DNA of 64,000 nt from Paenibacillus agilis (GCF_007786455.1 NZ_VNJK01000001.1:2938673-3002672), one strand, 5' to 3'; shown: positions 26,415-35,457, numbered from the stretch's first letter. A program made the numbers and translations. The notes: generated by a model not told the origin, from the letters alone.

Positions 26415-26429
26415 TGATAATCATTATCA
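26415..26429 (+). promoter_or_regulatory. Perfect Fur box before the siderophore-binding protein gene
   Basis: TGATAATCATTATCA is a perfect 7-1-7 palindrome, identical to the classical Fur consensus, placed at the start of the transcript of the binding-protein gene. Confidence 0.95.
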
Positions 26430-26470
26430 TTCAAGAGGGACTACATACATCAATCGGAGGGGTTATTAAC

Positions 26471-27484
26471 ATGTCTTCAAATCAGTCAAAAAGATCTAAG
26501 TTCCAACTTCGTCTTCTGCCTATCATGCTAGCTTGCATGATTGCATTAATCGCAGCAGGTTGCGGCGCAAAAGACAGTGGCACGGCTACTCCAGCTGCAC
26601 CTAAAACGAGCACAGAAGCTCCTGCAGCTACAACAGATGAAGTTCGCAAAGTTACGCACGCAATGGGTGAAGCTGAAATCAAAGGCACACCGAAAAACGT
26701 TGTTGTTCTTACAAATGAAGCTACTGAAGCTGTATTGGCACTTGGCGTAAAGCCTGTTGGTGCAGTTAAATCAGGTTTAGGTGATACATGGTTCCCACAT
26801 CTGAAGGATCAACTGGAAGGTGTTACTGAGCTTGGTGAAGAATCCGAGCCTAACTTAGAACTAATCGCAAGCTTGAAACCAGACCTAATTATTGCGAACA
26901 AAGTTCGCCATGAGAAAATTTATTCTCAACTTCAAGGTATGGCTGCAACAGTAGTATCCGAGGATCTTGCAGGTGACTGGAAGCAAAACTTCAATCTGTA
27001 TGCTGATGCTTTGAACTTGAAAGATAAAGGTGCAGAGGAAATGAAGAAATACGATGACAAAGTTGCTGAAGCAAAAACAAAAATCGGCGACAAGTTGTCC
27101 AAAAAAGTATCCGTTGTACGCTTCGTACCTGAAAAAGTTCGTATCTACATGAACGATACATTCTCTGGTGTTATTTTGAAAGACTTAGGCTTCGCTCGTC
27201 CTGCAGCACAAGATAAAGATGAGTTCATGGAAGTTGTAACGAAAGAGCGTATGGCTGACATGGACGGAGATATCATGTTCTACTTCAACGCTGACTACAC
27301 AGAAGAGAAGCTTGGAACGAAGCAACAACAGGAATGGATGCAAGACCCACTCTTCCAACAGCTAGAAGTTGCGAAGAACAAGAAGACATTCCAAGTTGAT
27401 GAAGTCATCTGGAATCTTTCCGGTAACATTATATCCGCTAATTTGCTCGTTGACGAACTCGTCAAATATTCGGAGCAAATGTAG
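26471..27484 (+). CDS. Iron-siderophore-binding lipoprotein (YfiY-like)
   Basis: A 337-residue periplasmic-binding-type lipoprotein (lipobox AAGC, Cys about 31; then an Ala/Thr/Pro-rich spacer). The fold markers are GTPKNVVVLTNEATEAVLALGVKPVGA and NLELIASLKPDLIIANKVRHE, typical of class III (helical backbone) siderophore binders. It hands ferric siderophore to the two permeases encoded upstream. The start is the ATG after CGGAGGGG; the longer frame begins upstream of the Fur box and is rejected. It has its own Fur-controlled promoter and a strong terminator, which allows more of it than of the permeases. Confidence 0.9.
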   Translation: MSSNQSKRSKFQLRLLPIMLACMIALIAAGCGAKDSGTATPAAPKTSTEAPAATTDEVRKVTHAMGEAEIKGTPKNVVVLTNEATEAVLALGVKPVGAVKSGLGDTWFPHLKDQLEGVTELGEESEPNLELIASLKPDLIIANKVRHEKIYSQLQGMAATVVSEDLAGDWKQNFNLYADALNLKDKGAEEMKKYDDKVAEAKTKIGDKLSKKVSVVRFVPEKVRIYMNDTFSGVILKDLGFARPAAQDKDEFMEVVTKERMADMDGDIMFYFNADYTEEKLGTKQQQEWMQDPLFQQLEVAKNKKTFQVDEVIWNLSGNIISANLLVDELVKYSEQM

Positions 27485-27491
27485 TTAATCA

Positions 27492-27546
27492 ACAACCCTC
27501 TGCATGGGATGCCCCCACTCCTTCCGTGCAGAGGGTTGTCTTTTTT
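27492..27546 (+). terminator. Terminator of the siderophore-binding protein gene
   Basis: ACAACCCTCTGCA (27492-27504) pairs perfectly with TGCAGAGGGTTGT (27527-27539), followed by CTTTTTT. Confidence 0.92.
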
Positions 27547-27556
27547 ATTGCCAGCA

Positions 27557-28408
27557 CTAGTCAAATAACGATATTTGCCGTGGAGCCATCGGCGTTGCCT
27601 GTTGCCCTAGCAGCTGCATAAACTGTTTAGCATTACCCGCAGCATGTCCACCTGAATTGTTATTAAAAATGACAATGACGTGCTTAGAATGCTGTTCTAG
27701 CTGTCGAACATGCCCTACCCACTCTTTCAGCTCATCCGCATTATAATTGTATAAGTACCTCACTTCTCGCCAATTATCGCTGCTAGCCTCATTTACCCAG
27801 CCCGCCGTATGACGTCCATGCATACGAACCATCGTCATGTTAGCATGAGTCCCTTCTATAATTGCAGGAATGGACCCTTCTCCTGCTTGGGGCTCGTCAC
27901 ATACGCTGTGAATCCAATTCTCCTCACGCATAAACTCAAGCGTCTTCTCACGCATATCACCTCGAAACCAGCTTTGATGGCGGAATTCCAACGCTATTGG
28001 TATTTCCCCCATCCAAGCACGAGTTCGCCGTAAAATATCTACATGTTTACGCTCGCATTTAAACCATGGAGGATATTGAAATAGTACGCAAGCCAGCTTA
28101 TTCGTCTCTACCATAGGGGCAATCGCTTGCTTAAATGTGTCAAACATGTGAATATTCGATGTAAATGCAGAATCCATCTTGCGATGACCCGTCATCCCTT
28201 GGTAAGCTTTCACTATAAAGTGGAAATTAGGCGGAGTCTGTTCTACCCATTTGTGAACAACTTGTTGCGAAGGTACAGCATAGAAGGTGCTATCGCATTC
28301 TACCGTTGCAAAATGTTCATGATACCGACCCAACTTACTAGTACTTTTCATCCCTATTGGGTATAACTCATCATGATCGCCCCAGCCTGCCAGCCCAACA
28401 CGGATCAT
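27557..28408 (-). CDS. DUF72 family protein (YecE-like)
   Basis: A 283-residue protein with the TIM-barrel-like DUF72/YecE pattern: VGLAGWGDH near the start, ATVECDSTFYAVPS, FIVKAYQGMTGHR, FEFRHQSWF-type segment (ALEFRHQSWF) and VIFNNNSGGHAAGNAKQF at the end. The biochemical role of the family is not established. It stands alone on the minus strand, facing the siderophore-binding gene. Confidence 0.9.
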   Translation of the reverse strand: MIRVGLAGWGDHDELYPIGMKSTSKLGRYHEHFATVECDSTFYAVPSQQVVHKWVEQTPPNFHFIVKAYQGMTGHRKMDSAFTSNIHMFDTFKQAIAPMVETNKLACVLFQYPPWFKCERKHVDILRRTRAWMGEIPIALEFRHQSWFRGDMREKTLEFMREENWIHSVCDEPQAGEGSIPAIIEGTHANMTMVRMHGRHTAGWVNEASSDNWREVRYLYNYNADELKEWVGHVRQLEQHSKHVIVIFNNNSGGHAAGNAKQFMQLLGQQATPMAPRQISLFD

Positions 28409-28894
28409 TGCCTTTCCCCCTTAATTTTTTAAATATATAATATAATCTTTGTCACCATTCATGAAGCTGTGATACTATAGATTCGGCGACTTACTTTTTC
28501 CATATTATTGATGAAGTAATCTAATTTCATTTCTATGCATGTTACAATCGGTAGACTCTATTATGCTGCAAGTATACGATACAGTGGTCTAGTACATCAA
28601 TGTTACCCAGCCACCAAAGCCGGCAGATGCCTCTCTCCCACACAACTAGATTGACTTCTACTCGCGTTATTATATGAGGTACACAAGCCATACAACAGCA
28701 TTCTAATTGGAAGTGACACCTATTCCCTAGCAATAAATCTACTTATCATCTTGTACCACGAATACCTAATTCATGAATTAGGCGATTCGATTACATACTT
28801 ATCCAGCATGAATCCATACACCTTAGATGACAAAGCAATTCATTGCGAGACTTTTGAAGTAAGCCTATACAAGCATATCAGGAGGAGAATGTTC
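28409..28894. other. Gene-free stretch upstream of the cytochrome c gene
   Basis: This 486-base stretch holds the divergent control regions of the DUF72 and cytochrome genes. The only clear structure is an 18-base perfect palindrome at 28765-28782. An open frame runs into the cytochrome gene from 28751 but has no ribosome binding site. Confidence 0.5.
28765..28782. repeat. 18-base perfect palindrome CCTAATTCATGAATTAGG
   Basis: A perfect inverted repeat with no loop, 113 bases ahead of the cytochrome c start codon. It has the form of a dimer operator; there is no T-run, so it is not a terminator. Confidence 0.55.
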
Positions 28895-29275
28895 ATGGTT
28901 AATCATCTTAAGAAATGGATTATGGCTTATCTTTGCTTAGCGGCAGTTGCAACCGCTGTCTTCATTATGATGGAGAAGGTTGTTAATCCAGACGAGCCAT
29001 TGGCTAAAGGCGGTCCAAAAGGACCAGAGATGCCGGCAGTCACATTAGATGCTGCGCAAGCAGAAGCATTGTACAAGCAAAGCTGCTTGTCTTGTCACGG
29101 TGGCAATTTGGAAGGTGGAATCGGACTACCTCTTAATAAAGTAGGCGGCAAGATGGATACTGAGGCTCTTTACAAGCTCATACATGCCGGTAAAGGCAGC
29201 ATGCCTGCATTTGGCGGACAATTGAAAGATGAAGAGATTGCTCAATTAGCTACATGGCTAAGTGAGAAGAAATAA
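28895..29275 (+). CDS. Membrane-anchored c-type cytochrome (CccA/c550-like)
   Basis: A 126-residue cytochrome with one N-terminal membrane anchor (about 9-26) and a single haem domain outside the membrane. The haem-binding CLSCH is at 64-68, and the axial Met103 lies in GSMPAFGG. The order and size match small monohaem cytochromes c such as CccA. The start is the ATG eight bases after AGGAGGAG; an ATG six bases upstream is too close. It should carry electrons to a cytochrome c-dependent oxidase not encoded here, since the oxidase in this window is quinol-dependent. Confidence 0.88.
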   Translation: MVNHLKKWIMAYLCLAAVATAVFIMMEKVVNPDEPLAKGGPKGPEMPAVTLDAAQAEALYKQSCLSCHGGNLEGGIGLPLNKVGGKMDTEALYKLIHAGKGSMPAFGGQLKDEEIAQLATWLSEKK

Positions 29276-29283
29276 GGATACAT

Positions 29284-29321
29284 AATAGCGGTAGTCCAAC
29301 TTTGTTGGCTCTACCGCTATT
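29284..29321 (+). terminator. Hairpin after the cytochrome c gene
   Basis: AATAGCGGTAG (29284-29294) pairs with CTACCGCTATT (29311-29321), with an inner CCAAC/GTTGG pair. The T-tract is weak; it can serve both the cytochrome and the convergent glutaminase genes. Confidence 0.7.
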
Positions 29322-29371
29322 ATTTGTATGTAGCATATTGATGAAATTTCGTTATTCGTTTTCGTATATTT

Positions 29372-30307
29372 CTAGAAAATACTCCAGTCCCAATCTTGCG
29401 ATAAATGACGCAGCAATTGTACACCTGCCACACTGTTCCCTTTACTGTTCAATGCAGGCCCTATGATACCGATCCCCCATTTTCCAGGAACTACTGACAA
29501 TATGCCCCCTGACACACCGCTTTTCGCTGGGAGTCCTACCTCGATCGCAAATTCACCGGATGCATTATACATACCGCAAGTCACCATAAATGACTTGGCT
29601 ATTTGTACGTAGCGACGCGGAATAACTTGCTGCTTCGTTACAGGATCTACGCCATCAGAAGCAAGCACAAGCGCCATATGTGCTAGCTGCTTGCAATTTA
29701 CAACGATCGAGCATTGGCGGAAGTACACTTCCAACGTCTCTTCCACGTCATCTTCGAGCACACCGTTATCTTTTAAATAATACGCGATGGAACGATTTCG
29801 ATGAGCCGTTTCCCGTTCTGACTCATATACAGCTTCATTATAATCCAACCGATTATCGTGAGCCAAATGTCGAATAAATTGCAGCAGTCTTTCACTCTTC
29901 TCATCTGGCCCATCTCCCTGAATGAGAGAAGCGATCACGATCGCACCTGCATTAATGAACGGATTAAATGGCTTGCCAGGATCCACAAGCTCCAATTTTA
30001 AAATAGAGTTAAAATCATCTCCTGTAGGCTCCATGCCTACCTTTTGAAACACCGACTTCTCTCCACTATCCATCAATGCAAGCAGCAGTGAAAATACTTT
30101 CGATATACTTTGCATCGTAAAGTGCAAATCCGTATCACCGGATTGAAAAAACTGCCCGTCCGTGCCCCATAGCGCAATGCCTAACGCATGCTGAGGTGCC
30201 GCTGCCAAGCCAGGTATATATTCAGCTACTCTTCCTTTGTATGCTTGTTTCCGGCTTTCCTCCACCCATTCATCTAGACGCTGCTGGTAAAAGCGCTTCG
30301 TCTCCAT
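29372..30307 (-). CDS. glsA: Glutaminase
   Basis: A 311-residue enzyme of the serine-dependent beta-lactamase-like glutaminase family, hydrolysing glutamine to glutamate and ammonia in the cytosol. The nucleophile and base are in QSISK (Ser67 and Lys70). NPFINAGAIVIASLI, RNRSIAYYLKDNG and the C-terminal PAKSGVSGGILSVVPG are family hallmarks. The length is standard. GGAAGGAAG precedes the ATG. It is a single-gene unit. Confidence 0.95.
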   Translation of the reverse strand: METKRFYQQRLDEWVEESRKQAYKGRVAEYIPGLAAAPQHALGIALWGTDGQFFQSGDTDLHFTMQSISKVFSLLLALMDSGEKSVFQKVGMEPTGDDFNSILKLELVDPGKPFNPFINAGAIVIASLIQGDGPDEKSERLLQFIRHLAHDNRLDYNEAVYESERETAHRNRSIAYYLKDNGVLEDDVEETLEVYFRQCSIVVNCKQLAHMALVLASDGVDPVTKQQVIPRRYVQIAKSFMVTCGMYNASGEFAIEVGLPAKSGVSGGILSVVPGKWGIGIIGPALNSKGNSVAGVQLLRHLSQDWDWSIF

Positions 30308-30379
30308 AGCCTTCTTCCTTCCAAGATGATGTCATCGCTATGTTGCCTAATTTTAGATACAATCATCCACGACGCAAAA

Positions 30380-30422
30380 TAAAAAGGATCTCTGAACTGT
30401 TCAACGGACAGCAGAGACCCTT
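30380..30422 (-). terminator. Terminator of the aromatic-acid-exporter-like gene
   Basis: AAGGATCTCTG (30384-30394) pairs with CAGAGACCCTT (30412-30422) with one mismatch. TTTTTATTTT follows on the minus strand. Confidence 0.8.
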
Positions 30423-30515
30423 GCCAGTAATACGATTCGGTTAGCTCTTACATGCCATTCTGAATGAAGCATGAAAGGATTATCATGATATCCTGACGTT
30501 GAAGTGCATACCAAC

Positions 30516-31586
30516 CTAACTATCCTTGCTCTTAAACCAAGTTTTCCACCAATGCGGAATAGGCTTATTCGTCTGAGCAGGCTCCACATGCCCTACGAGA
30601 CGATCCAAACGACTAATTTGGAATCCATAACGGTACATCGATGAAGCTACTAAAGCTAAACGCTGCATACCAGCCTCTTCATCCGAACTATGCTTGATCA
30701 TGTCATTTAAGAACGCATCCATCTTCAGCTGCATTTCTTCAATTTCGGTACTTTCAGGCTTTACTTTGTCCTGCAGCTTAAGATGAACAAATTCATGTCC
30801 CTTCATTAATGCTTCCACGTGATCATCAAACAACTTATCGATTGCCTCTGTACGCGGTGATTGAAAATAATGCTCATCAATCGATTCCAACACATCCAAG
30901 CCAATTCGAAGCGTGTGCACGAGCTGTTTATATACAACGAGTTGACGCGTATATCGATATTTAGGCTTGTGCAGCTTCTTCGTTTCTTCCTCAAAGAGCT
31001 TATATTTATCTGTCAATGACGATACAGCTTTCTCCAGTTCATCCTTTTCCGCCTTAAACGCTTGTTCCTTCATCTCGTCGGAAATGACGGTACGAAGCAA
31101 CAACGATAGACGATTAAATACGGATTGAATCTGATTGTTAAACTGCTCTTTTGGACGTGGAGGCATCACAATGACGTTAATCAGGCAAGCGCAAGCAATA
31201 CCAATTAACACTTGTGAGAATCGATCTAGGGCGAACTGCCACTCACTCGATGCTTCCATCACGGCAATAACCGTAACCAGTGTCAAACCTATCGATTCTT
31301 CCATCTTCATCTTCAGACAAATGACAATAACAACGATACAAACGACACCTATGGCAAATGGCTCATTAGAAACGATCATCCCTGCTGACAACGCCAGTAT
31401 GGCCCCAAGCGTATTCGCTTGCAGCTGCTCACGGAAATGTCGCCAAGAGCGATAAATGGATGGCTGAATGGCAAAAATAGCCGCCACAGCAGCTATGACC
31501 GGACTTTGGAAATGCAATAATTGACTAATATACAGTGCTAAGGTAACTGCTATTCCTGTCTTAAGTACGCGTGCTCCCAAATTCAC
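30516..31586 (-). CDS. Aromatic acid exporter family protein (ArAE/DUF939, FUSC-like)
   Basis: A 356-residue protein: six membrane helices in the first half (about 9-140; GARVLKTGIAVTLALYIS, FAIQPSIYRSW, NTLGAILALSAGMIV), ending with a conserved PPRP, then a long charged helical cytoplasmic domain. This is the layout of the aromatic acid exporter N-terminal family found in Bacilli. Export of aromatic carboxylates is known for distant relatives; the substrate here is unproven. It starts with GTG after AAGGAGGT. Confidence 0.85.
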   Translation of the reverse strand: MNLGARVLKTGIAVTLALYISQLLHFQSPVIAAVAAIFAIQPSIYRSWRHFREQLQANTLGAILALSAGMIVSNEPFAIGVVCIVVIVICLKMKMEESIGLTLVTVIAVMEASSEWQFALDRFSQVLIGIACACLINVIVMPPRPKEQFNNQIQSVFNRLSLLLRTVISDEMKEQAFKAEKDELEKAVSSLTDKYKLFEEETKKLHKPKYRYTRQLVVYKQLVHTLRIGLDVLESIDEHYFQSPRTEAIDKLFDDHVEALMKGHEFVHLKLQDKVKPESTEIEEMQLKMDAFLNDMIKHSSDEEAGMQRLALVASSMYRYGFQISRLDRLVGHVEPAQTNKPIPHWWKTWFKSKDS

Positions 31587-31941
31587 AGCTACCTCCTTTT
31601 TAAACGATTCATTTGATGAATAGATAATTACGCATAGCCGGATTTGTTGTCTCGCTTGAAAGTGATGGAACCGTACCTTATTGTATACGCCCTCCGCTCT
31701 GCAAGCAAGTAGTCAATCTGTATGTCCTATATTATGTGTATCAGATTGGAATAAATCATAATAGATGAGCATTTCTTAGCTCAGTCTGCCACGCAGTGCG
31801 AATCACGGATCATGCAACAAAACTATCGTAACTATTGTTCAAGCCCCTATGCACAGCAATAAACCCGCCTGCATCTATCAGGCGGGTTTATTATCATACC
31901 ATTTATTTTATGAAAGACAAATTATTAAACAATTGCAAATG
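31587..31941. other. Intergenic region between the exporter gene and metE
   Basis: Apart from the metE terminator at 31858-31892 and the exporter's ribosome binding site, I see nothing gene-like in these 355 bases. The exporter promoter should be here but no near-consensus pair stands out. Confidence 0.5.
31858..31892 (-). terminator. metE terminator
   Basis: AATAAACCCGCCTG (31858-31871) and CAGGCGGGTTTATT (31879-31892) pair perfectly over 14 bp across a 7-base loop. Confidence 0.85.
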
Positions 31942-34341
31942 TTACGAATGAGAAGGCGCTGCAGCTGCTTCAGCTAGCTTCTTCCGCGCACGCGCTGCTG
32001 CCTCTGTCATATTTTTCAGCGCTTCGATGGTTTCTTTCTCCCCGCGAGTTTTAAGTCCGCAGTCTGGGTTAATCCAGAACGTACGTGCTGGCAATACTTC
32101 AAGCGCACGAGTAATACATTGCTCCATCTCCTCTACAGAAGGGACACGTGGGCTATGAATATCGTATACACCTAATCCAATACCAAGTTCATAATGATTG
32201 CGTGAGAACGCCTCTACGATATCTCCACCGCTGCGAGCCGTTTCTAGTGAAATAACATCGGCATCCATATCACGGATCAGGTCTACCATATCTGAGAAGT
32301 CACAGTAGCACATATGTGTATGAATTTGCGTATCGGATCTTACACCAGCTGTTGCCAAACGGAATGCATCAACTGTCCATTTGCGATAATGTACCGCATC
32401 GTCTGCATGCAGCGGCATACCTTCCTTAACTGCTGGCTCATCGACCTGGATCATGCCGATGCCCGCTTCTTCAAGCGCAATAATCTCTTGACGCAATGCC
32501 CATGCCAATTGATAGGATACTTCCTCGCGTGATAAGTCATCACGCACGAACGACCAGTTCAAGATCGTAACGGGGCCTGTCAACATCCCTTTAACGGGCT
32601 GCTTTGTGAGCGATTGAGTGAATTCAGTCTCTTCCACTGTCATAGCAGAGCGGAAAGCGATATCTCCATAGAGCAACGGTGGTTTTACGCAGCGTGAGCC
32701 GTAAGATTGAACCCATCCATTTTGCGTAAAGACAAATCCATCAAGCTTCTCGCCGAAGTACTCAACCATATCGGTACGCTCAAATTCACCATGCACTAGG
32801 ACATCGATGCCAATCTCTTCTTGAATCTCAACCCAGCGTTTCATTTCTGCTTGTAAATACTCCGTATAAGCAGCTAAGTCCCATTCCCCTTTACGGAAAC
32901 GCTGACGTGCCTTACGCACATCCAACGTCTGTGGAAGACTTCCAATCGATGTCGTTGGAAGCACCGGCAGTTGAGGCCATCTTTGCTCTTGCAGCTTCAA
33001 ACGCTCTTGGAATGCTTCACGGGTCAATAGCTTCTCATCCTGGTGGATGTCCTTCAGCGCTTCACGAACTTGTGGACGCTGTCTTTCTGGAGCTGTACGC
33101 CAAGCTTGAACAGCCGCATTGCTTGCAGCAAGCAACTCTTTATTCGCTGCGCTTGGATCATTCAAAGCATTCGCAATCGTTACGATCTCGACAAGCTTCT
33201 CTTCTGCGCCTGCAAGAGCATCAACCATCAACTGTGGAAGCTTGCTCTCTTCGCGCAAAGCAAGAGGTACATGAAGCAAGCTGCAGGATGGCTGCACGAT
33301 CCATCTTTCTTTTGCCACAACAGGTTCAATTGTCTGCTCCAAATCAGTAACAACCGCTTGTAAATCCGTACGCCATACATTGCGACCATCCAGCACGCCA
33401 ATCGCAATGCGTTTGTCAGCAGGGAATCCATGCTGCTTTATATTTGCTTCGTTACGTACTTTACCATGTACAAAATCTAAACCGATCACATTAACTGGCA
33501 AAGAGGTAACGAAGTTGTAGTCTGCTACTGCCTCAAAGTACGTTTGTACCCATAGATCAAGGGAAGGAACAGCTTGACGCAGCGCATCATATGTAGCTTG
33601 TACTTGTTGCTGTTCTTCTTTATTCAATGCCCAGATCCATGCTGGTTCATCGAGTTGTACAACTTGTACGCCTTCTGCTGCCAATGATTGCAATAGTTGA
33701 ACATAGACAGGAGTAAGCTTCGCGATAACTGAAGAACGTTCTGCCGCAGGAATACCCTTCATCAAGCGAACGAACGTGTAAGGCCCTATTAGAACAGGCT
33801 TCAGCACAGCCTCACGATCAGCTAGAACTTGCTTCGCACGCTTAACTGCTAACAATGGCAAGTTCACTAGTAATTGCGGTTCTTGTCCGCTCCATTCCGG
33901 GACGATGTAATGATAGTTCGTATTGAACCATTTCGTCATCTCACTTGCTGGATGCTGTGCTGTTCCTCTTGCGATTGCGAAAGCCAAGTCAGCCACCTCT
34001 TGTGGAATAGATGCTTGACCTGCATCTAGCTGACTGCAAGACTCGATCTGCGCAGCTAGCGATTGACGGAACCGCTCAGGAATAATACCAAACGTAACAC
34101 TTTGATCAAGCACATGATCGTACCATGAATAATCGTTCACTGGAATATAGTTCAATCCAGCATCAGCCAAATGCTGCAATCGCTCTGCTTCAATTCGATC
34201 CAATTCCGTTACGGTTTGACTATAGTCGCTCTTGCCTGCCCAATAGGCTTCCAAAGCCTTTTTCCACTCACGTTGTTTCCCAATACGTGGGTAACCAATC
34301 ACACTTGCTGTAACTTGTGCTGCGCTCTTCTGTCCTGTCAT
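31942..34341 (-). CDS. metE: Cobalamin-independent methionine synthase
   Basis: A 799-residue enzyme that methylates homocysteine with 5-methyltetrahydropteroyl-polyglutamate. It has the two-barrel MetE form: the N-terminal IGYPRIGKQREWKKALE, the central TTSIGSLPQT linking the barrels, HGEFERTDMVEYFGE, and a C-terminal zinc site made by HTHMCYC and NPDCGLKTR. The length is slightly above the usual 750-765 because of an Ala-rich tail. It is controlled by a cobalamin riboswitch with a terminator in a leader of about 490 bases, so it is made when B12 is scarce. Confidence 0.97.
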   Translation of the reverse strand: MTGQKSAAQVTASVIGYPRIGKQREWKKALEAYWAGKSDYSQTVTELDRIEAERLQHLADAGLNYIPVNDYSWYDHVLDQSVTFGIIPERFRQSLAAQIESCSQLDAGQASIPQEVADLAFAIARGTAQHPASEMTKWFNTNYHYIVPEWSGQEPQLLVNLPLLAVKRAKQVLADREAVLKPVLIGPYTFVRLMKGIPAAERSSVIAKLTPVYVQLLQSLAAEGVQVVQLDEPAWIWALNKEEQQQVQATYDALRQAVPSLDLWVQTYFEAVADYNFVTSLPVNVIGLDFVHGKVRNEANIKQHGFPADKRIAIGVLDGRNVWRTDLQAVVTDLEQTIEPVVAKERWIVQPSCSLLHVPLALREESKLPQLMVDALAGAEEKLVEIVTIANALNDPSAANKELLAASNAAVQAWRTAPERQRPQVREALKDIHQDEKLLTREAFQERLKLQEQRWPQLPVLPTTSIGSLPQTLDVRKARQRFRKGEWDLAAYTEYLQAEMKRWVEIQEEIGIDVLVHGEFERTDMVEYFGEKLDGFVFTQNGWVQSYGSRCVKPPLLYGDIAFRSAMTVEETEFTQSLTKQPVKGMLTGPVTILNWSFVRDDLSREEVSYQLAWALRQEIIALEEAGIGMIQVDEPAVKEGMPLHADDAVHYRKWTVDAFRLATAGVRSDTQIHTHMCYCDFSDMVDLIRDMDADVISLETARSGGDIVEAFSRNHYELGIGLGVYDIHSPRVPSVEEMEQCITRALEVLPARTFWINPDCGLKTRGEKETIEALKNMTEAAARARKKLAEAAAAPSHS

Positions 34342-34385
34342 CTCATACGCCTCCCAATGTGCTATCGCTAATTGTCCCCATCAAC

Positions 34386-34424
34386 AAAAAAAGGCATTCC
34401 TATCTCTTGAGAGATAAGAATGCC
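34386..34424 (-). terminator. Riboswitch-controlled terminator in the metE leader
   Basis: GGCATTC...TATCTC (34393-34406) pairs with GAGATA...GAATGCC (34411-34424) with one C/A mismatch and a 4-base loop, then T7 on the minus strand. It lies about 45 bases before the metE start codon. Confidence 0.9.
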
Positions 34425-34627
34425 CGTAAACGATCAATGAAACATACAGTATGTACGTTGAACATGCCCCACCATTGGACATGAGCTGCCCTGTCGATAC
34501 AATGTTCGAATCGTACATCGCTATTGAGTCCATGGCCAAATCCGCTTAAAACACAAAAATAAACATGCGTCATGGCACAGCGCTGTGTTTACGTAACACC
34601 TCCCTATCTCCCGTAGGTTGAAAACAG

Positions 34628-34812
34628 TGTCGTCAGAACAGGCAGGTCTCCTGGCTCAAGCGTCATTGATATCAGCTGCCTTCCCAGTTTGAAAAAACCA
34701 GTGGTTTATATGCTGTATCTCAGCTATTACAGTGGCGGGACCGCGTCGGAATGTTATACCGAACTTCCCTTTTAAGCTTAGACGTTACGCTAAGCACCTA
34801 TTCTCCCATATT
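34628..34812 (-). promoter_or_regulatory. Cobalamin (B12) riboswitch of metE
   Basis: On the minus strand the aptamer landmarks appear in order: AAAAGGGAAG (34773-34764), TCCGACGCGG, CCGCCACTG (34738-34730) and the B12 box GCCAGGAGACCTGCC (34655-34641). These match the conserved core of cobalamin riboswitches. The outer boundaries are approximate. With the downstream terminator this represses metE when adenosylcobalamin is present. Confidence 0.95.
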
Positions 34813-34840
34813 TAGTTAATGGTCTTACCCGATGGGACTG

Positions 34841-34869
34841 ATTATAGCCCCTTCCTATCCCGTTGACAA
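34841..34869 (-). promoter_or_regulatory. Promoter of the metE leader
   Basis: TTGTCA (34864-34869), a 17-base spacer and consensus TATAAT (34841-34846) on the minus strand, just upstream of the riboswitch. Confidence 0.85.
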
Positions 34870-35104
34870 GACTTATATTAAATAAATTAAATAAATCCAA
34901 TAGGACAGATAGGAATTATTTAATTTTTCTATGCAAAAAAAGAGTTTCACACCCGTATGAAAGCGATTTCTTCCTGTTTCTCACTACTGAATCCGCTACA
35001 TCTAACAAAAATACGAATATTGTCCCCGTTTACAAAGCACCATTCGGATTGAGATCGCTTCATCACTTGTTCTGTTACTGATTTCTGCCTGCTGCCCACC
35101 TGTA
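34870..35104. other. Gene-poor stretch between the metE promoter and the copZ terminator
   Basis: A few short open frames on both strands have no ribosome binding site and no recognisable product. The longest, on the minus strand from 35219, crosses the copZ terminator and is not credible as a whole. Confidence 0.5.
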
Positions 35105-35157
35105 CGAAAAACGGCTTGCTCTCCACAACAAATATGCTGTAGCAAGAGCAAGCCGTT
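35105..35157 (-). terminator. csoR-copZ terminator
   Basis: AACGGCTTGCTCT (35109-35121) pairs perfectly with AGAGCAAGCCGTT (35145-35157). T5 follows on the minus strand. Confidence 0.88.
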
Positions 35158-35224
35158 ACGAAGCCCCATCTCGACATCAAATAGGATACTTCTCTGAACA
35201 TTTCCATTTTTCTATACATAAAAA

Positions 35225-35425
35225 TTAAACGACGTCATAACCTTGATCTTCAATCGCTTCACGTACTTTATCCAATGAAACAACGGATTCATCATACGTA
35301 ATCGTTACTTGCTTATCTGCCAAAGAAACTTCAGCTGTCGCCTTTTCATTCGCTACCGCTTTCTCAATTGCAGCTTTGCAATGACCGCAAGACATTCCTT
35401 CTACATTCCATGTTACTTGACTCAT
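35225..35425 (-). CDS. copZ: Copper chaperone CopZ
   Basis: A 66-residue heavy-metal-associated (HMA) domain protein with the copper site GMSCGHCKAAI (Cys-x-x-Cys, about 12-15) and the beta-alpha-beta pattern of CopZ. It binds Cu(I) in the cytosol and passes it to efflux ATPases and the CsoR repressor in known systems. It follows csoR by 32 bases and shares its terminator; no copA ATPase gene follows, so the exporter must be elsewhere. A GAGGAGGACGA site precedes the ATG. Confidence 0.93.
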   Translation of the reverse strand: MSQVTWNVEGMSCGHCKAAIEKAVANEKATAEVSLADKQVTITYDESVVSLDKVREAIEDQGYDVV

Positions 35426-35457
35426 CCTGTCGTCCTCCTCAAAATAATGACTGTTGT

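Noticed and set aside
26399..26470. Longer start for the siderophore-binding protein
   Set aside because: The extension would translate the Fur box and lacks a ribosome binding site; the signal peptide begins at the chosen ATG.
28751..28894. Longer start for the cytochrome c gene
   Set aside because: It has no ribosome binding site and would place 48 hydrophilic residues before the membrane anchor; AGGAGGAG supports the later ATG.
34947..35219. A 90-codon open frame on the minus strand between copZ and metE
   Set aside because: It runs through the copZ terminator, has no ribosome binding site and no recognisable domain.
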